From contig NZ_JAGKIK010000002.1 in NCBI RefSeq assembly GCF_017897595.1, positions 1 through 64,000 of the forward strand: DNA of 64,000 nt, in the 5' to 3' direction. Source of the stretch: Aquimarina sp. U1-2 (GTDB lineage Bacteria > Bacteroidota > Bacteroidia > Flavobacteriales > Flavobacteriaceae). This document shows, piece after piece, positions 8,265-16,209 of this stretch. The notes below the pieces were generated by a model. That model made no database searches. It was given only the letters and a program-made list of their open reading frames with translations, and was not told the origin of the DNA. A program made the translations under genes and the position numbers. How positions within the stretch are numbered: position 1 is the first letter of the stretch; every line of letters starts with the position of its first letter.

Positions 8265-8282
8265 GTTTTGATAAACTGTTTA

Positions 8283-8519
8283 CTAGAACCCAATAGTAAT
8301 ATCTCCTGAACAAAAAGTATCAACGAATTCGTCGAAGCTTTGTTCATCTGGAATTGGATATTGTGTTGCATCACCTTCTACACTAGCGGTACCATTTCCA
8401 TTGTCACAAATAGATGTTTGCAAAATACACTCTCTACAATTTCCACCATCGTCATCATTACCACAAGAAGTAAATCCAAGAGTGAAGGCTACTACGGCTA
8501 AATACATCAATTTTTTCAT
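8283..8519 (-). CDS. Small cysteine-containing lipoprotein, unknown function
   Basis: A 78-residue protein with a clear lipoprotein signal: MKKLMYLAVVAFTLGFTSC, lipidated Cys at 19, followed by GNDDDGG, an Asp/Gly linker of the kind that favours export of Flavobacteriia lipoproteins to the cell surface. The mature part has four more cysteines (CREC, SIC, TFC) that could form two disulfides. I do not recognise the family. It has its own promoter-like -7 box (8555-8562) and ends at the shared terminator. The gene is real by signal, promoter and terminator; its role is unknown. Confidence 0.8.
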   Translation of the reverse strand: MKKLMYLAVVAFTLGFTSCGNDDDGGNCRECILQTSICDNGNGTASVEGDATQYPIPDEQSFDEFVDTFCSGDITIGF

Positions 8520-8554
8520 AATTTAGGGGCTTAAAAAGTTAAATTTTACCGTAG

Positions 8555-8562
8555 CAAATATA
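8555..8562 (-). promoter_or_regulatory. -7 box for the small lipoprotein gene
   Basis: On the minus strand TATATTTG matches TAnnTTTG, 36 nt before the ATG at 8519. A run of AT-rich sequence with an inverted ACCTTTTATTAA repeat (about 8570-8606) lies just upstream. Confidence 0.6.
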
Positions 8563-8638
8563 AGGGAATACCTTTTATTAACAAAATTTTATGTTAATAA
8601 AAGGTATTTAATCGTAAATATGTGTATTTAATCGTTAC

Positions 8639-10474
8639 TTATTTGATGTCTTCTATATCAATGGGTTTACCGATATAGGCTAGATAACTATCTTCTTCAA
8701 CTTGTGAAATTTGATCACTATCAGAGGTTAAAATAGATATTTTATGATAGGGGTCTTTTAAGAACAAAGGGATAATCTCGTGATCATCTCTTATAAAATC
8801 AATAAGCGCTTTATAATGTTTTTGATTTCTGATCTTAATCTCCTGAATTCCGGGATATTTTTCAGCAAGATCCATTAACTTATAAAAATCATCAGTACGC
8901 GAAAATAAACCTTCTTTAGGATTGTTTTCCGGATCTTTCATCTCTTCAGAGGTAATTAAGCGATACGATCCATTCTCTCCAAATTGGTTTTTGTATTTGT
9001 CGATCGCATACCGATTGATATCACTGTTGCCCGTAAGTGCCATAAGATAGCCTACGTCATTTAATTCGATATTATCTTTTAATTGATCACGAAAAATGTT
9101 CCCTTCGATGGCATCTAGCCCCAGGTCTTTCGCTTTATTAACATGGGTTCGGTTATTATCAACCAAGACGACGTGGCGATTGTTCGTTTTAAGGTATACT
9201 GCAATAAGCCTGGATATTTTGGAGGCGCCTACGATAAGAATTCCTTCAGACGTTTTTAGAAATACACCTACTATTTTGGCAAACATTCTTGCGGTGGTAG
9301 CATTAAGCAGTACCGTACCTAAAACGATCATAAAAACTAACGGAGTGATATATTCTGCCCCAGGCTCACCAACTTTAGAGAGTTTTAATCCAAATAACGA
9401 GGCGATACCGGCAGCTACAATACCCCTGGGTCCTACCCAGCTAATAAAAAGGCGCTCGTTAGTTTTAAGACCAGAACCTATAGAACTCAAAAACACGCCA
9501 ACGGGTCGCACAACAAATACGACGACGGCAAATAGCAACACGGCTTTCCAGTTTAATATGAGTTGAAGATCTTCAATATTAATATTGGCAGCCAATAAAA
9601 TAAAAAGTATAGAAATTAAAAGTACACTTAAAGACTCTTTAAAATACAAAAGCTCTTCGATATTAGGCAAATCAGTATTACCTAATACCATCCCCATGAT
9701 AACGACCGATAGTAATCCTGATTCGTGGGCAAAAGTGTCTGAGAGTACAAAAACAGCCAGAACGACCGCAAGTGTAAATACATTTAATAAATAATGTGGA
9801 ATTATATTTTTCTTGATGGCAATAGCCAAGGCATGAGCAAATGTAAACCCGAATGTAAGACCTACAAGTACAATTTTAGCAAATTCTATTAAGGCAGTAA
9901 CGGTAAAATCTTCTCCGGCACCGGCCCTTATAAATTCGAAATCTAAAACCGCTACCAGGGCGCCAATAGGATCAATGAGTATTCCTTCCCACTTTAATAC
10001 TGCAGAAACATCCTTCTTTAAAGGGATATTTCTTAAAATTGGTGTGATTACTGTAGGTCCTGTGACAATAATTAGTGAAGAAAAGAGAAAGGAAATGGGC
10101 CAGCTCAACTCAAAAATAAATCGGGCAGCAAGACCAGCTCCAAAAAAGGTGACAACCACACCCACAGTGATTAGCTTAACTATAACCGGACCAACATTAA
10201 GGATTTCACTTTTTTTAAGGGTAAGACCGCCTTCAAATAAAATAATACCAATAGCCAGAGACACAAAATAAAAAAGACTCTCTCCAGGAAACAAACCGTT
10301 GTTACCATCCCATATGGGTTCAATTAATTTGTTACCACCCTCAGTCCATAAGGTAGATACCGGACCCACCAAAAGGCCAATTAATATAAGAGGAAGAATA
10401 GCCGGAATTTTAAATTTCCACGCTACCCATTGTGCCAGTATCCCTAATATAATGATGCCTGCTAATTCTAACAT
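8639..10474 (-). CDS. CPA1-type sodium:proton antiporter with TrkA-N domain
   Basis: A 611-residue inner-membrane cation/proton exchanger. Residues 1-395 form about 12-13 hydrophobic segments of the Na_H_Exchanger fold, beginning MLELAGIIILGILAQWVAWK. Conserved-type motifs include TGPTVITPIL and FEGGLTL. From about 403 a Rossmann NAD-binding TrkA-N/RCK-like domain follows (GILIVGASKISRLIAVYL, then VLVDNNR), ending with a soluble tail. Such fusions let nucleotide or redox state gate transport; here that is inference from the family. The gene stands alone, with a -7 box at 10519-10526. The transported ion (Na or K) is not deducible. Confidence 0.9.
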   Translation of the reverse strand: MLELAGIIILGILAQWVAWKFKIPAILPLILIGLLVGPVSTLWTEGGNKLIEPIWDGNNGLFPGESLFYFVSLAIGIILFEGGLTLKKSEILNVGPVIVKLITVGVVVTFFGAGLAARFIFELSWPISFLFSSLIIVTGPTVITPILRNIPLKKDVSAVLKWEGILIDPIGALVAVLDFEFIRAGAGEDFTVTALIEFAKIVLVGLTFGFTFAHALAIAIKKNIIPHYLLNVFTLAVVLAVFVLSDTFAHESGLLSVVIMGMVLGNTDLPNIEELLYFKESLSVLLISILFILLAANINIEDLQLILNWKAVLLFAVVVFVVRPVGVFLSSIGSGLKTNERLFISWVGPRGIVAAGIASLFGLKLSKVGEPGAEYITPLVFMIVLGTVLLNATTARMFAKIVGVFLKTSEGILIVGASKISRLIAVYLKTNNRHVVLVDNNRTHVNKAKDLGLDAIEGNIFRDQLKDNIELNDVGYLMALTGNSDINRYAIDKYKNQFGENGSYRLITSEEMKDPENNPKEGLFSRTDDFYKLMDLAEKYPGIQEIKIRNQKHYKALIDFIRDDHEIIPLFLKDPYHKISILTSDSDQISQVEEDSYLAYIGKPIDIEDIK

Positions 10475-10518
10475 AAATCTTGCTTAATCAATTTTTGGAA
10501 GAAAGATCGTAATTTTTT

Positions 10519-10526
10519 CAAACATA
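10519..10526 (-). promoter_or_regulatory. -7 box for the antiporter gene
   Basis: On the minus strand TATGTTTG fits TAnnTTTG, 44 nt upstream of the antiporter ATG at 10474. Confidence 0.6.
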
Positions 10527-10671
10527 CAAGGAACATATGCGATTTTATAATTTGAAAAATTAAGCGTAAAGACTTTTCTAGCGATGAAACCTATTCAGCT
10601 TAATAAACATAGTTTAGACTATATTGTAAACAATCGTTACAATAAAAATTATGCATAAAATTATTTGATTG

Positions 10672-10839
10672 TTCGTTATTATACCTAAAATTTAACTGAG
10701 GAGTCATCCTGAATTCATTTCAGGATCTCATTACGTTTATTTTCAGTCAATTAATATGAGAAGCTGAAACGAGCCTGTGCTGAACTCGTTTCAGTATTCA
10801 GCTTGACGCAAACCGTTAAGGTTAAATTACGGATATTCG
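10672..10839. repeat. GAATATCCG-family palindromic repeat, copy 1
   Basis: About 170 bp and nearly identical to 42304-42474. It contains two hairpins: ATCCTGAATTCATTTCAGGAT, and AGCTGAAACGAG paired with CTCGTTTCAGTATTCAGCT. The right end is TACGGATATTC. The left end is diverged. Confidence 0.75.
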
Positions 10840-11056
10840 ATAAAATTATACCTTAAAATAGCAAACACACTTTAATTTTGTTAAAAAGTCCAAAAATTAA
10901 ATCTCGATCCTTGTCTTTTTTTCTATTTTGCACAAATTTTCAGATAATGAACTGATTTATACTTTTTCAATTTGCTAAAAAAAATGCTGAAATCAGTTAA
11001 AATAAGTAATAGATAAGCGCATACCATACCATACAAAGTTGGTTTGCTATTTTTTA

Positions 11057-11148
11057 TTGGCACCACCAAAGGGTATACTACCTGAGGCTTGCCTTAAAAT
11101 TGAAAAATTGTTTTCAACAAATGCTTCGTGGGCTTGCCCCGAGGCAAT
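11057..11148. repeat. TTGGCACC/GAGGTAGT repeat, 92-bp copy
   Basis: Runs from TTGGCACCACCAAAGGG to GCCCCGAGGCAAT, flanked by TTA on both sides (11054-11056 and 11149-11151). The right half contains the hairpin CGTGGGCTTGCCCCGAGG. It lies just upstream of the MBL hydrolase start, so it forms that gene's leader. It also creates a spurious 26-residue upstream extension of the frame. Confidence 0.8.
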
Positions 11149-11177
11149 TTACCATTGAATGTTATTTTTGTGAATAC

Positions 11178-12038
11178 ATGAATTTATACCCAATAAAAGC
11201 GGGAAATTTTAAACTTGATGGAGGTGCTATGTTCGGAGTAGTACCCAAAGTTCTATGGAACAAAACCAATCCTGCAGATCAAAACAACCTGATAGATATT
11301 GCTGCACGATGTTTACTTATAGAAGATGGGGATAGACTTACTCTTATCGACTCTGGGATGGGAGATAAACAATCTGAAAAATTTTTTAGTTACTATTCCC
11401 TTTGGGGGGATGACAGTTTAGAGGCATCCTTACAACAAAAAGGGTTTCATAGTGATGATATTACCGATGTGTTTATTACGCATTTACACTTTGATCATTG
11501 CGGTGGTGTAGTGCAACATAATGCCAGCAAAACCGGATACGAAGTAGCCTTTAAAAATGCCAAAGTCTGGAGTAACGAAGAGCATTGGAAATGGGCAGTA
11601 ACCCCTAATGCGAGAGAAAAAGCTTCGTTTTTAACAGAAAATATCCTCCCAATACAAGAAAGTGGGCAGCTACATTTTATTTCTAGAAAGGATGACGTAT
11701 TCCAAAAAAACTCTGAATTAGGTTTTGGCGTACTATTTGTTAATGGTCATACAGAAAAACAAATGATTCCGCATATCGAATATAAAGGTAAAACTATTGT
11801 TTTTATGGCAGATTTATTACCAACTGTTGGTCATATACCATTACCCTATGTCATGGGATATGATACCCGACCTTTATTGACCTTGCAAGAGAAGAAATTC
11901 TTTTTAGAAAGTGCAGCAGATCACCAGTGGTATTTATTTCTAGAACATGATGCGCATAACGAAATTATTACCGTAAAACATACAGATAAAGGTGTACGGC
12001 TCGACCAAGTATTTACCTGCGAAGAAATTTTTAATTAA
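11178..12038 (+). CDS. MBL-fold metallohydrolase
   Basis: A 286-residue cytoplasmic hydrolase of the metallo-beta-lactamase superfamily. The zinc signature THLHFDHCGG (101-110) supplies His102, His104, Asp106 and His107. Further ligands are NGH (about 192), an Asp in VFMADLLP, and EHDAH near the C-terminus. The layout resembles quorum-quenching lactonase/phosphotriesterase-type MBL enzymes, but the substrate is undetermined. I start at the ATG at 11178 (MNLYPIKAGNFKLDG), because the longer frame from 11100 is encoded by the repeat at 11057-11148 and has no family character. The subtilase gene follows after 9 bp, so they form one transcript. Confidence 0.87.
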   Translation: MNLYPIKAGNFKLDGGAMFGVVPKVLWNKTNPADQNNLIDIAARCLLIEDGDRLTLIDSGMGDKQSEKFFSYYSLWGDDSLEASLQQKGFHSDDITDVFITHLHFDHCGGVVQHNASKTGYEVAFKNAKVWSNEEHWKWAVTPNAREKASFLTENILPIQESGQLHFISRKDDVFQKNSELGFGVLFVNGHTEKQMIPHIEYKGKTIVFMADLLPTVGHIPLPYVMGYDTRPLLTLQEKKFFLESAADHQWYLFLEHDAHNEIITVKHTDKGVRLDQVFTCEEIFN

Positions 12039-12047
12039 TATCAAACA

Positions 12048-13724
12048 ATGAAAATGACCCTATTGACTAGAATGTATATGATTGCCATAGCAATGGTGAT
12101 GACAGGATGTGGAGCCCCGGCTATTATTTCAACCCCTATAGAGAACGTAGATAGCATTCCGCTAAAAATAAAACCGCTTACCGATGCCCAACTGCAACAG
12201 TGGGGTTTTTACGACCTGGTGGCAGATACCATTCCCGGGATGAGCGTTTACAGAGCATATAACGAAATTATTAAAAACAGAAAAGGTCAAACTGTAATTG
12301 TTGGGGTTATTGATAGCGGTGTAGATATAGCGCATGAAGATCTTGATGATGTCATTTGGACGAATTCTGATGAAATTAAAGGAAATAATAAAGATGACGA
12401 TAATAATGGATACATAGATGATATTCATGGTTGGAATTTTCTGGGAGATGCCGAAAACGAAAATCTCGAATATGTACGCATCATGAAAGAGTTAAAGCCT
12501 AAATATAAAGGCAAGCTTCTATCATCAATACCTGAAAAAGACCGAGACGAATATCAACAATATATTGAAGCCAAGGCAGAGTTTGAAAAAGAATATCAAG
12601 AAGCCTCTTCACAAAAACAGCAATACGAACAGATTCTATCTCAAGCCAAAATCTCGCATAAAGCTATCGCCAAAGCCTTGGATAAAGAAGAATATTCGCA
12701 AAAAGAGTTATTACAACTAGATCCTAAAGACAAAGAATTAGAATATCACATGGCGTTTCTTTCTCAAATGTTTAGTTTTTTAGATGAGGGAGATACCATT
12801 CCTGATTTTATAAATAACCTAGAAGAAGGGATCGAACATTTCACCGAACAATTAGAATATAATCTTAATGTAGATTTTGACGGACGAAAAATCGTGGGTG
12901 ACAATGTTGATGATATTACCGATACCAACTATGGAAATAACAATGTGATGGGACCAGACCCTGAAAAAAAAGGGATCAGACATGGTACACACGTAGCAGG
13001 GATCATAGCGGCAGAGAGAAACAACACTATAGGGATGAAAGGTGTAGCGCAAAACGTAGAAATTATGGCAATACGTGCCGTACCTGACGGAGACGAATAT
13101 GATAAAGATATAGCGCTGGCGATACGATATGCTGTAGATAACGGGGCCAAAATAATCAATACTAGTTTTGGAAAGTATTTTAGTACGCATCCAGAATGGG
13201 TTCGAGAAGCTATTCAATATGCTGCATCAAAAGATGTGCTTATCGTGAACGCAGCAGGAAATGAAGCTGAAGATTTAGATCAAAAGGCAGTATATCCAAA
13301 TGATCAAATCGATAACGATACAGAGGTAGCTAATAATTTTATCACTGTTGGAGCTTTAAACTATGAGTACGGGTCTAATCTCGTCGCCGATTTTTCAAAT
13401 GTTGGCAAAAGTAATGTAGATGTGTTCGCACCCGGAGTTAAGATTTGGGCTACCACACCCAACAACTCGTATGAATATCTACAGGGAACTTCGATGGCAG
13501 CTCCTTCAGTATCAGGAGTAGCTGCTTTAGTACGTTCTTATTATCCTCAGTTAGGAGCGGCTCAGGTCAAAAAGATTTTAATGGATAGCGGTTTACGCAT
13601 AAGTACCGATGTCGTGGTTGGCGAAGAAGCGACGAACATTAAGAACTTTTCAGAATTATCAAAATCGGGTAGCATGGTTAATCTTTACAATGCGCTGATT
13701 ATGGCAGCTAAAATGTCTAAATAA
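12048..13724 (+). CDS. S8 family subtilisin-like lipoprotein protease
   Basis: A 558-residue exported serine protease. The signal ends in a lipobox (MVMTGC, Cys21), placing it on the periplasmic or outer-surface side of a membrane. The catalytic triad is visible: Asp89 in GVIDSGVD, His312 in RHGTHVAGI, and Ser482 in GTSMAAPSVSG, with the oxyanion Asn405 in AAGNE. The Asp-to-His spacing is over 220 residues, far larger than in typical subtilisins. The insert (about 135-280) is rich in Glu, Lys and Gln and looks helical or coiled-coil; it may be a regulatory or substrate-docking module. The gene sits between the MBL hydrolase (9 bp gap) and the M1 peptidase (9 bp gap), giving a compact operon. 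Confidence 0.92.
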   Translation: MKMTLLTRMYMIAIAMVMTGCGAPAIISTPIENVDSIPLKIKPLTDAQLQQWGFYDLVADTIPGMSVYRAYNEIIKNRKGQTVIVGVIDSGVDIAHEDLDDVIWTNSDEIKGNNKDDDNNGYIDDIHGWNFLGDAENENLEYVRIMKELKPKYKGKLLSSIPEKDRDEYQQYIEAKAEFEKEYQEASSQKQQYEQILSQAKISHKAIAKALDKEEYSQKELLQLDPKDKELEYHMAFLSQMFSFLDEGDTIPDFINNLEEGIEHFTEQLEYNLNVDFDGRKIVGDNVDDITDTNYGNNNVMGPDPEKKGIRHGTHVAGIIAAERNNTIGMKGVAQNVEIMAIRAVPDGDEYDKDIALAIRYAVDNGAKIINTSFGKYFSTHPEWVREAIQYAASKDVLIVNAAGNEAEDLDQKAVYPNDQIDNDTEVANNFITVGALNYEYGSNLVADFSNVGKSNVDVFAPGVKIWATTPNNSYEYLQGTSMAAPSVSGVAALVRSYYPQLGAAQVKKILMDSGLRISTDVVVGEEATNIKNFSELSKSGSMVNLYNALIMAAKMSK

Positions 13725-13733
13725 TACAGTATT

Positions 13734-15563
13734 ATGATACAAAAAATTGCTTTGTTTTGTTTTTTGATGGCAAATAGTATTATCGCACAAAACAACACCA
13801 ACTATTGGCAGCAACATGTCGATTACACGATGGATATTGATATGAATGTAGACACCTTTCAATATGAAGGCGTTCAAGAATTGGTGTACACTAATAATTC
13901 GCCAGATACATTGTATCAGGTTTTTTATCATCTGTATTTTAATGCTTTTCAACCGGGTAGCGAGATGGATGTTCGCTCTAGAAACCTACCCGACCCCGAT
14001 CCTCGAGTACAAGATAGAATAAGCAAACTATCACCTGAAGAGATCGGTTTTATTAAAGTTTCTTCGCTAACACAAAATAAAAAACCAGTAAGGTATAAAG
14101 TTGCAGGAACCGTGCTAGAGGTAGAACTCAATGCACCCATATTACCTGGTGAAAAAGTTAATTTCTCTATGCAGTTTCTAGGTCAGGTGCCCAAACAAAT
14201 ACGCCGTTCTGGTCGCAATAGTAAAGAAGGTGTAGCACTATCTATGACGCAATGGTATCCAAAAATGGCAGAATATGATTTCGAGGGTTGGCATGCACAT
14301 CCCTATATTGCCAGAGAATTTCATGGGGTTTGGGGAAATTATGATGTTACCATTAGTATTGATCAAAATTATGTGCTTGGCGGAACAGGGTATTTGCAAA
14401 ACCCAAAAGAAGTTGGTCATGGGTATGCACCTGCGGGATCAAAAGTTAAAAAGAAAAAAGGAAAGTTATCTTGGCATTTCAAGGCACCTAAAGTACATGA
14501 TTTTGCCTGGGGAGCAGATCCAGAATTTATACACGATAGTGTGGAAGTGCCCAACGGACCCACACTTCATTTTTTATATAAGAATAACCCCGACATTATA
14601 GACAAGTGGAAAGACTTACAGCCAAAAACGGTTGAATTGATGCAGTATTTTAGCGAGAAGATCGGCAAGTATCCCTATGATCAATACTCTGTTATCCAGG
14701 GCGGTGATGGTGGTATGGAATATGCCATGTGTACTTTAATAACAGGGGAGCGTAGTTTTGGTAGCCTGGTTGGGGTCACCGCGCACGAAATGGCACACTC
14801 CTGGTTTCAGCACATATTGGCTACCAATGAGTCGAAACACGAGTGGATGGATGAGGGGTTTACCAATTATATTTCAACCTTGGCCATGAATGAGGTAATG
14901 AAACAAAATAACCCTAATTCTTTAAAAGGATCGTATAAAAGCTATTTTCAATTAGCCATTTCGGGTGTAGAACAACCACAAACAACACAAGCAGATCGTT
15001 ATGCCCATAATGCTGCATACGGAGCCTCTGCGTATGCTAAGGGAGCGGTATTTCTTTCTCAGTTAGGATATATAATTGGTGAAGAAAATCTGGCTAAAAC
15101 GTTACGAAGATACTTTGATGAGTGGAAATTTAAACATCCCACACCCAACGATTTTAAAAGAGTAGCAGAAAAGGTTTCAGGAATTCAATTAGATTGGTAC
15201 CTAACCGATTGGACACAAACAACCAATTGGATAGACTATGGAATAAAAGAAGTTGAAGAAAAGAGTGGTAAAACCAAGATTACTCTGGAAAGACTGGGGC
15301 TTATGCCTATGCCTATAGATTTATATGTTGAATATAAAGATGGGTCTATAGCATCTTTTTACACGCCTTTACGAATGATGCGTGGTGAAAAAGAGAATCC
15401 AATTCCGTCGATTAATCGAACTACGCTATTAGATTGGGCATGGACGCATCCTACGTATGTTGTAGAGATTCCTAAACCAAAATCACAGATCAAATCAATC
15501 ACCATAGATATCACAGGTACTATGGCAGATGTTAACCCAAGTAATAACAATTATCTTAATTAA
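13734..15563 (+). CDS. M1 family zinc aminopeptidase, secreted
   Basis: A 609-residue exported metallopeptidase. A signal peptide spans 1-19 (ANSIIAQ). The gluzincin motif HEMAH (351-355) with Glu374 in MDEGFTNY binds zinc, and the exopeptidase signature equivalent to GAMEN is GGMEYAMC (327-333). The N-terminal beta-sandwich (30-260) is typical of M1. The length is shorter than four-domain M1 enzymes such as PepN, matching the shorter Bacteroidota secreted M1 group. It is translationally close to the upstream subtilase; together they suggest breakdown of extracytoplasmic peptides. An imperfect hairpin follows the stop (15570-15591). Confidence 0.92.
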   Translation: MIQKIALFCFLMANSIIAQNNTNYWQQHVDYTMDIDMNVDTFQYEGVQELVYTNNSPDTLYQVFYHLYFNAFQPGSEMDVRSRNLPDPDPRVQDRISKLSPEEIGFIKVSSLTQNKKPVRYKVAGTVLEVELNAPILPGEKVNFSMQFLGQVPKQIRRSGRNSKEGVALSMTQWYPKMAEYDFEGWHAHPYIAREFHGVWGNYDVTISIDQNYVLGGTGYLQNPKEVGHGYAPAGSKVKKKKGKLSWHFKAPKVHDFAWGADPEFIHDSVEVPNGPTLHFLYKNNPDIIDKWKDLQPKTVELMQYFSEKIGKYPYDQYSVIQGGDGGMEYAMCTLITGERSFGSLVGVTAHEMAHSWFQHILATNESKHEWMDEGFTNYISTLAMNEVMKQNNPNSLKGSYKSYFQLAISGVEQPQTTQADRYAHNAAYGASAYAKGAVFLSQLGYIIGEENLAKTLRRYFDEWKFKHPTPNDFKRVAEKVSGIQLDWYLTDWTQTTNWIDYGIKEVEEKSGKTKITLERLGLMPMPIDLYVEYKDGSIASFYTPLRMMRGEKENPIPSINRTTLLDWAWTHPTYVVEIPKPKSQIKSITIDITGTMADVNPSNNNYLN

Positions 15564-15569
15564 TCAAGG

Positions 15570-15591
15570 CTTCACTTTTTTAAAGTTGAAG
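15570..15591 (+). terminator. Possible terminator after the M1 peptidase
   Basis: CTTCACTTT pairs imperfectly with AAAGTTGAAG, followed by TAGATTTTAT. The stem has a bulge and the T run is broken, so it is a weak candidate. Confidence 0.4.
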
Positions 15592-15596
15592 TAGAT

Positions 15597-15617
15597 TTTA
15601 TAATGCATAATCCGGGT
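15597..15617. repeat. Terminal relic of the 169-bp palindromic element
   Basis: TTTATAATGCATAATCCGGGT followed by TAA matches the right terminus of the elements at 20069 and 26230. No left arm is found upstream, so only one end remains. It lies 45 bp before the rnpA start. Confidence 0.5.
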
Positions 15618-15662
15618 TAACATATATGGATACATTAGGTAGCCGTATTGATCCGTACATCA

Positions 15663-16055
15663 ATGAAAGCAACATTCAATAAAAAAGAAAGACTAAAAAC
15701 TAATAAAATAATTGAACAGCTCTTTTCTGATGGGAAATCTATTGCCAAATATCCCGTAAGACTTGTATATACAAAAACATATTTTGAGGATGAGATACCC
15801 ATTAAAGCGGCAGTATCGGTAAGCAAGCGAAATTTTAAGAAGGCAGTAGATCGTAATCGTATAAAACGTATATTGCGAGAGAGTTATCGAAAAAATAAGT
15901 ATCTTGTACCTCACACTACTCATCAATTCGCTTTTATGTTTTTATATTCAGGGAAAGAAATGCCAGAATATGAGGTAATTGTATCTAAAATACATGTTAT
16001 TTTACAACAATTTGTTCAGAAAGAGATGAGTTCAACACCTGATCACAAGAAGTAA
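15663..16055 (+). CDS. rnpA: Ribonuclease P protein component
   Basis: Basic 130-residue protein subunit of RNase P, which matures tRNA 5' ends together with the M1-type RNA. The diagnostic RNR box is present (KRNFKKAVDRNRIKRILRES, about residues 54-73), as is the N-terminal FNKKERLKTNKIIEQLF helix region. The ATG at 15663 gives MKATFNKKERL; a TTG five codons upstream is less likely. The usual neighbour rpmH is absent here; instead an S41 protease follows, an arrangement I recall from other Flavobacteriia. Confidence 0.93.
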   Translation: MKATFNKKERLKTNKIIEQLFSDGKSIAKYPVRLVYTKTYFEDEIPIKAAVSVSKRNFKKAVDRNRIKRILRESYRKNKYLVPHTTHQFAFMFLYSGKEMPEYEVIVSKIHVILQQFVQKEMSSTPDHKK

Positions 16056-16070
16056 GCTTAAAACGTAGCT

Positions 16071-16078
16071 TATTTTTG
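16071..16078 (+). promoter_or_regulatory. -7 box ahead of the S41 protease
   Basis: TATTTTTG fits TAnnTTTG, 131 nt before the GTG start at 16210 and 15 nt after the rnpA stop, giving the protease its own promoter. Confidence 0.5.
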
Positions 16079-16209
16079 TGAAATGGATAAAAAAACAGGA
16101 AGCATTTTAAAAACGAATTTCAACTTTTTTACTTAAATCAAAAAAGTGTAAACCCATTCTGTATCTAGTGCAAAATTACTACAAATAAGAATTACTAAAA
16201 TAGTAACGT

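Larger units (their letters stand above)
10475..11177. other. Intergenic region made largely of repeats
   Basis: About 700 bp without a gene. It contains the antiporter promoter, a GAATATCCG-family repeat (10672-10839) and a TTGGCACC/GAGGTAGT repeat (11057-11148). The 10840-11050 segment is AT-rich and I see nothing coding in it. Confidence 0.6.

Noticed and set aside
9096..9566. 156-codon plus-strand frame opposite the antiporter
   Set aside because: Shadow of the transmembrane gene on the minus strand, with no promoter or homology.
11100..11177. Upstream extension of the MBL hydrolase by 26 codons
   Set aside because: The added residues are translated from the 11057-11148 repeat; the ATG at 11178 gives a family-like N-terminus.
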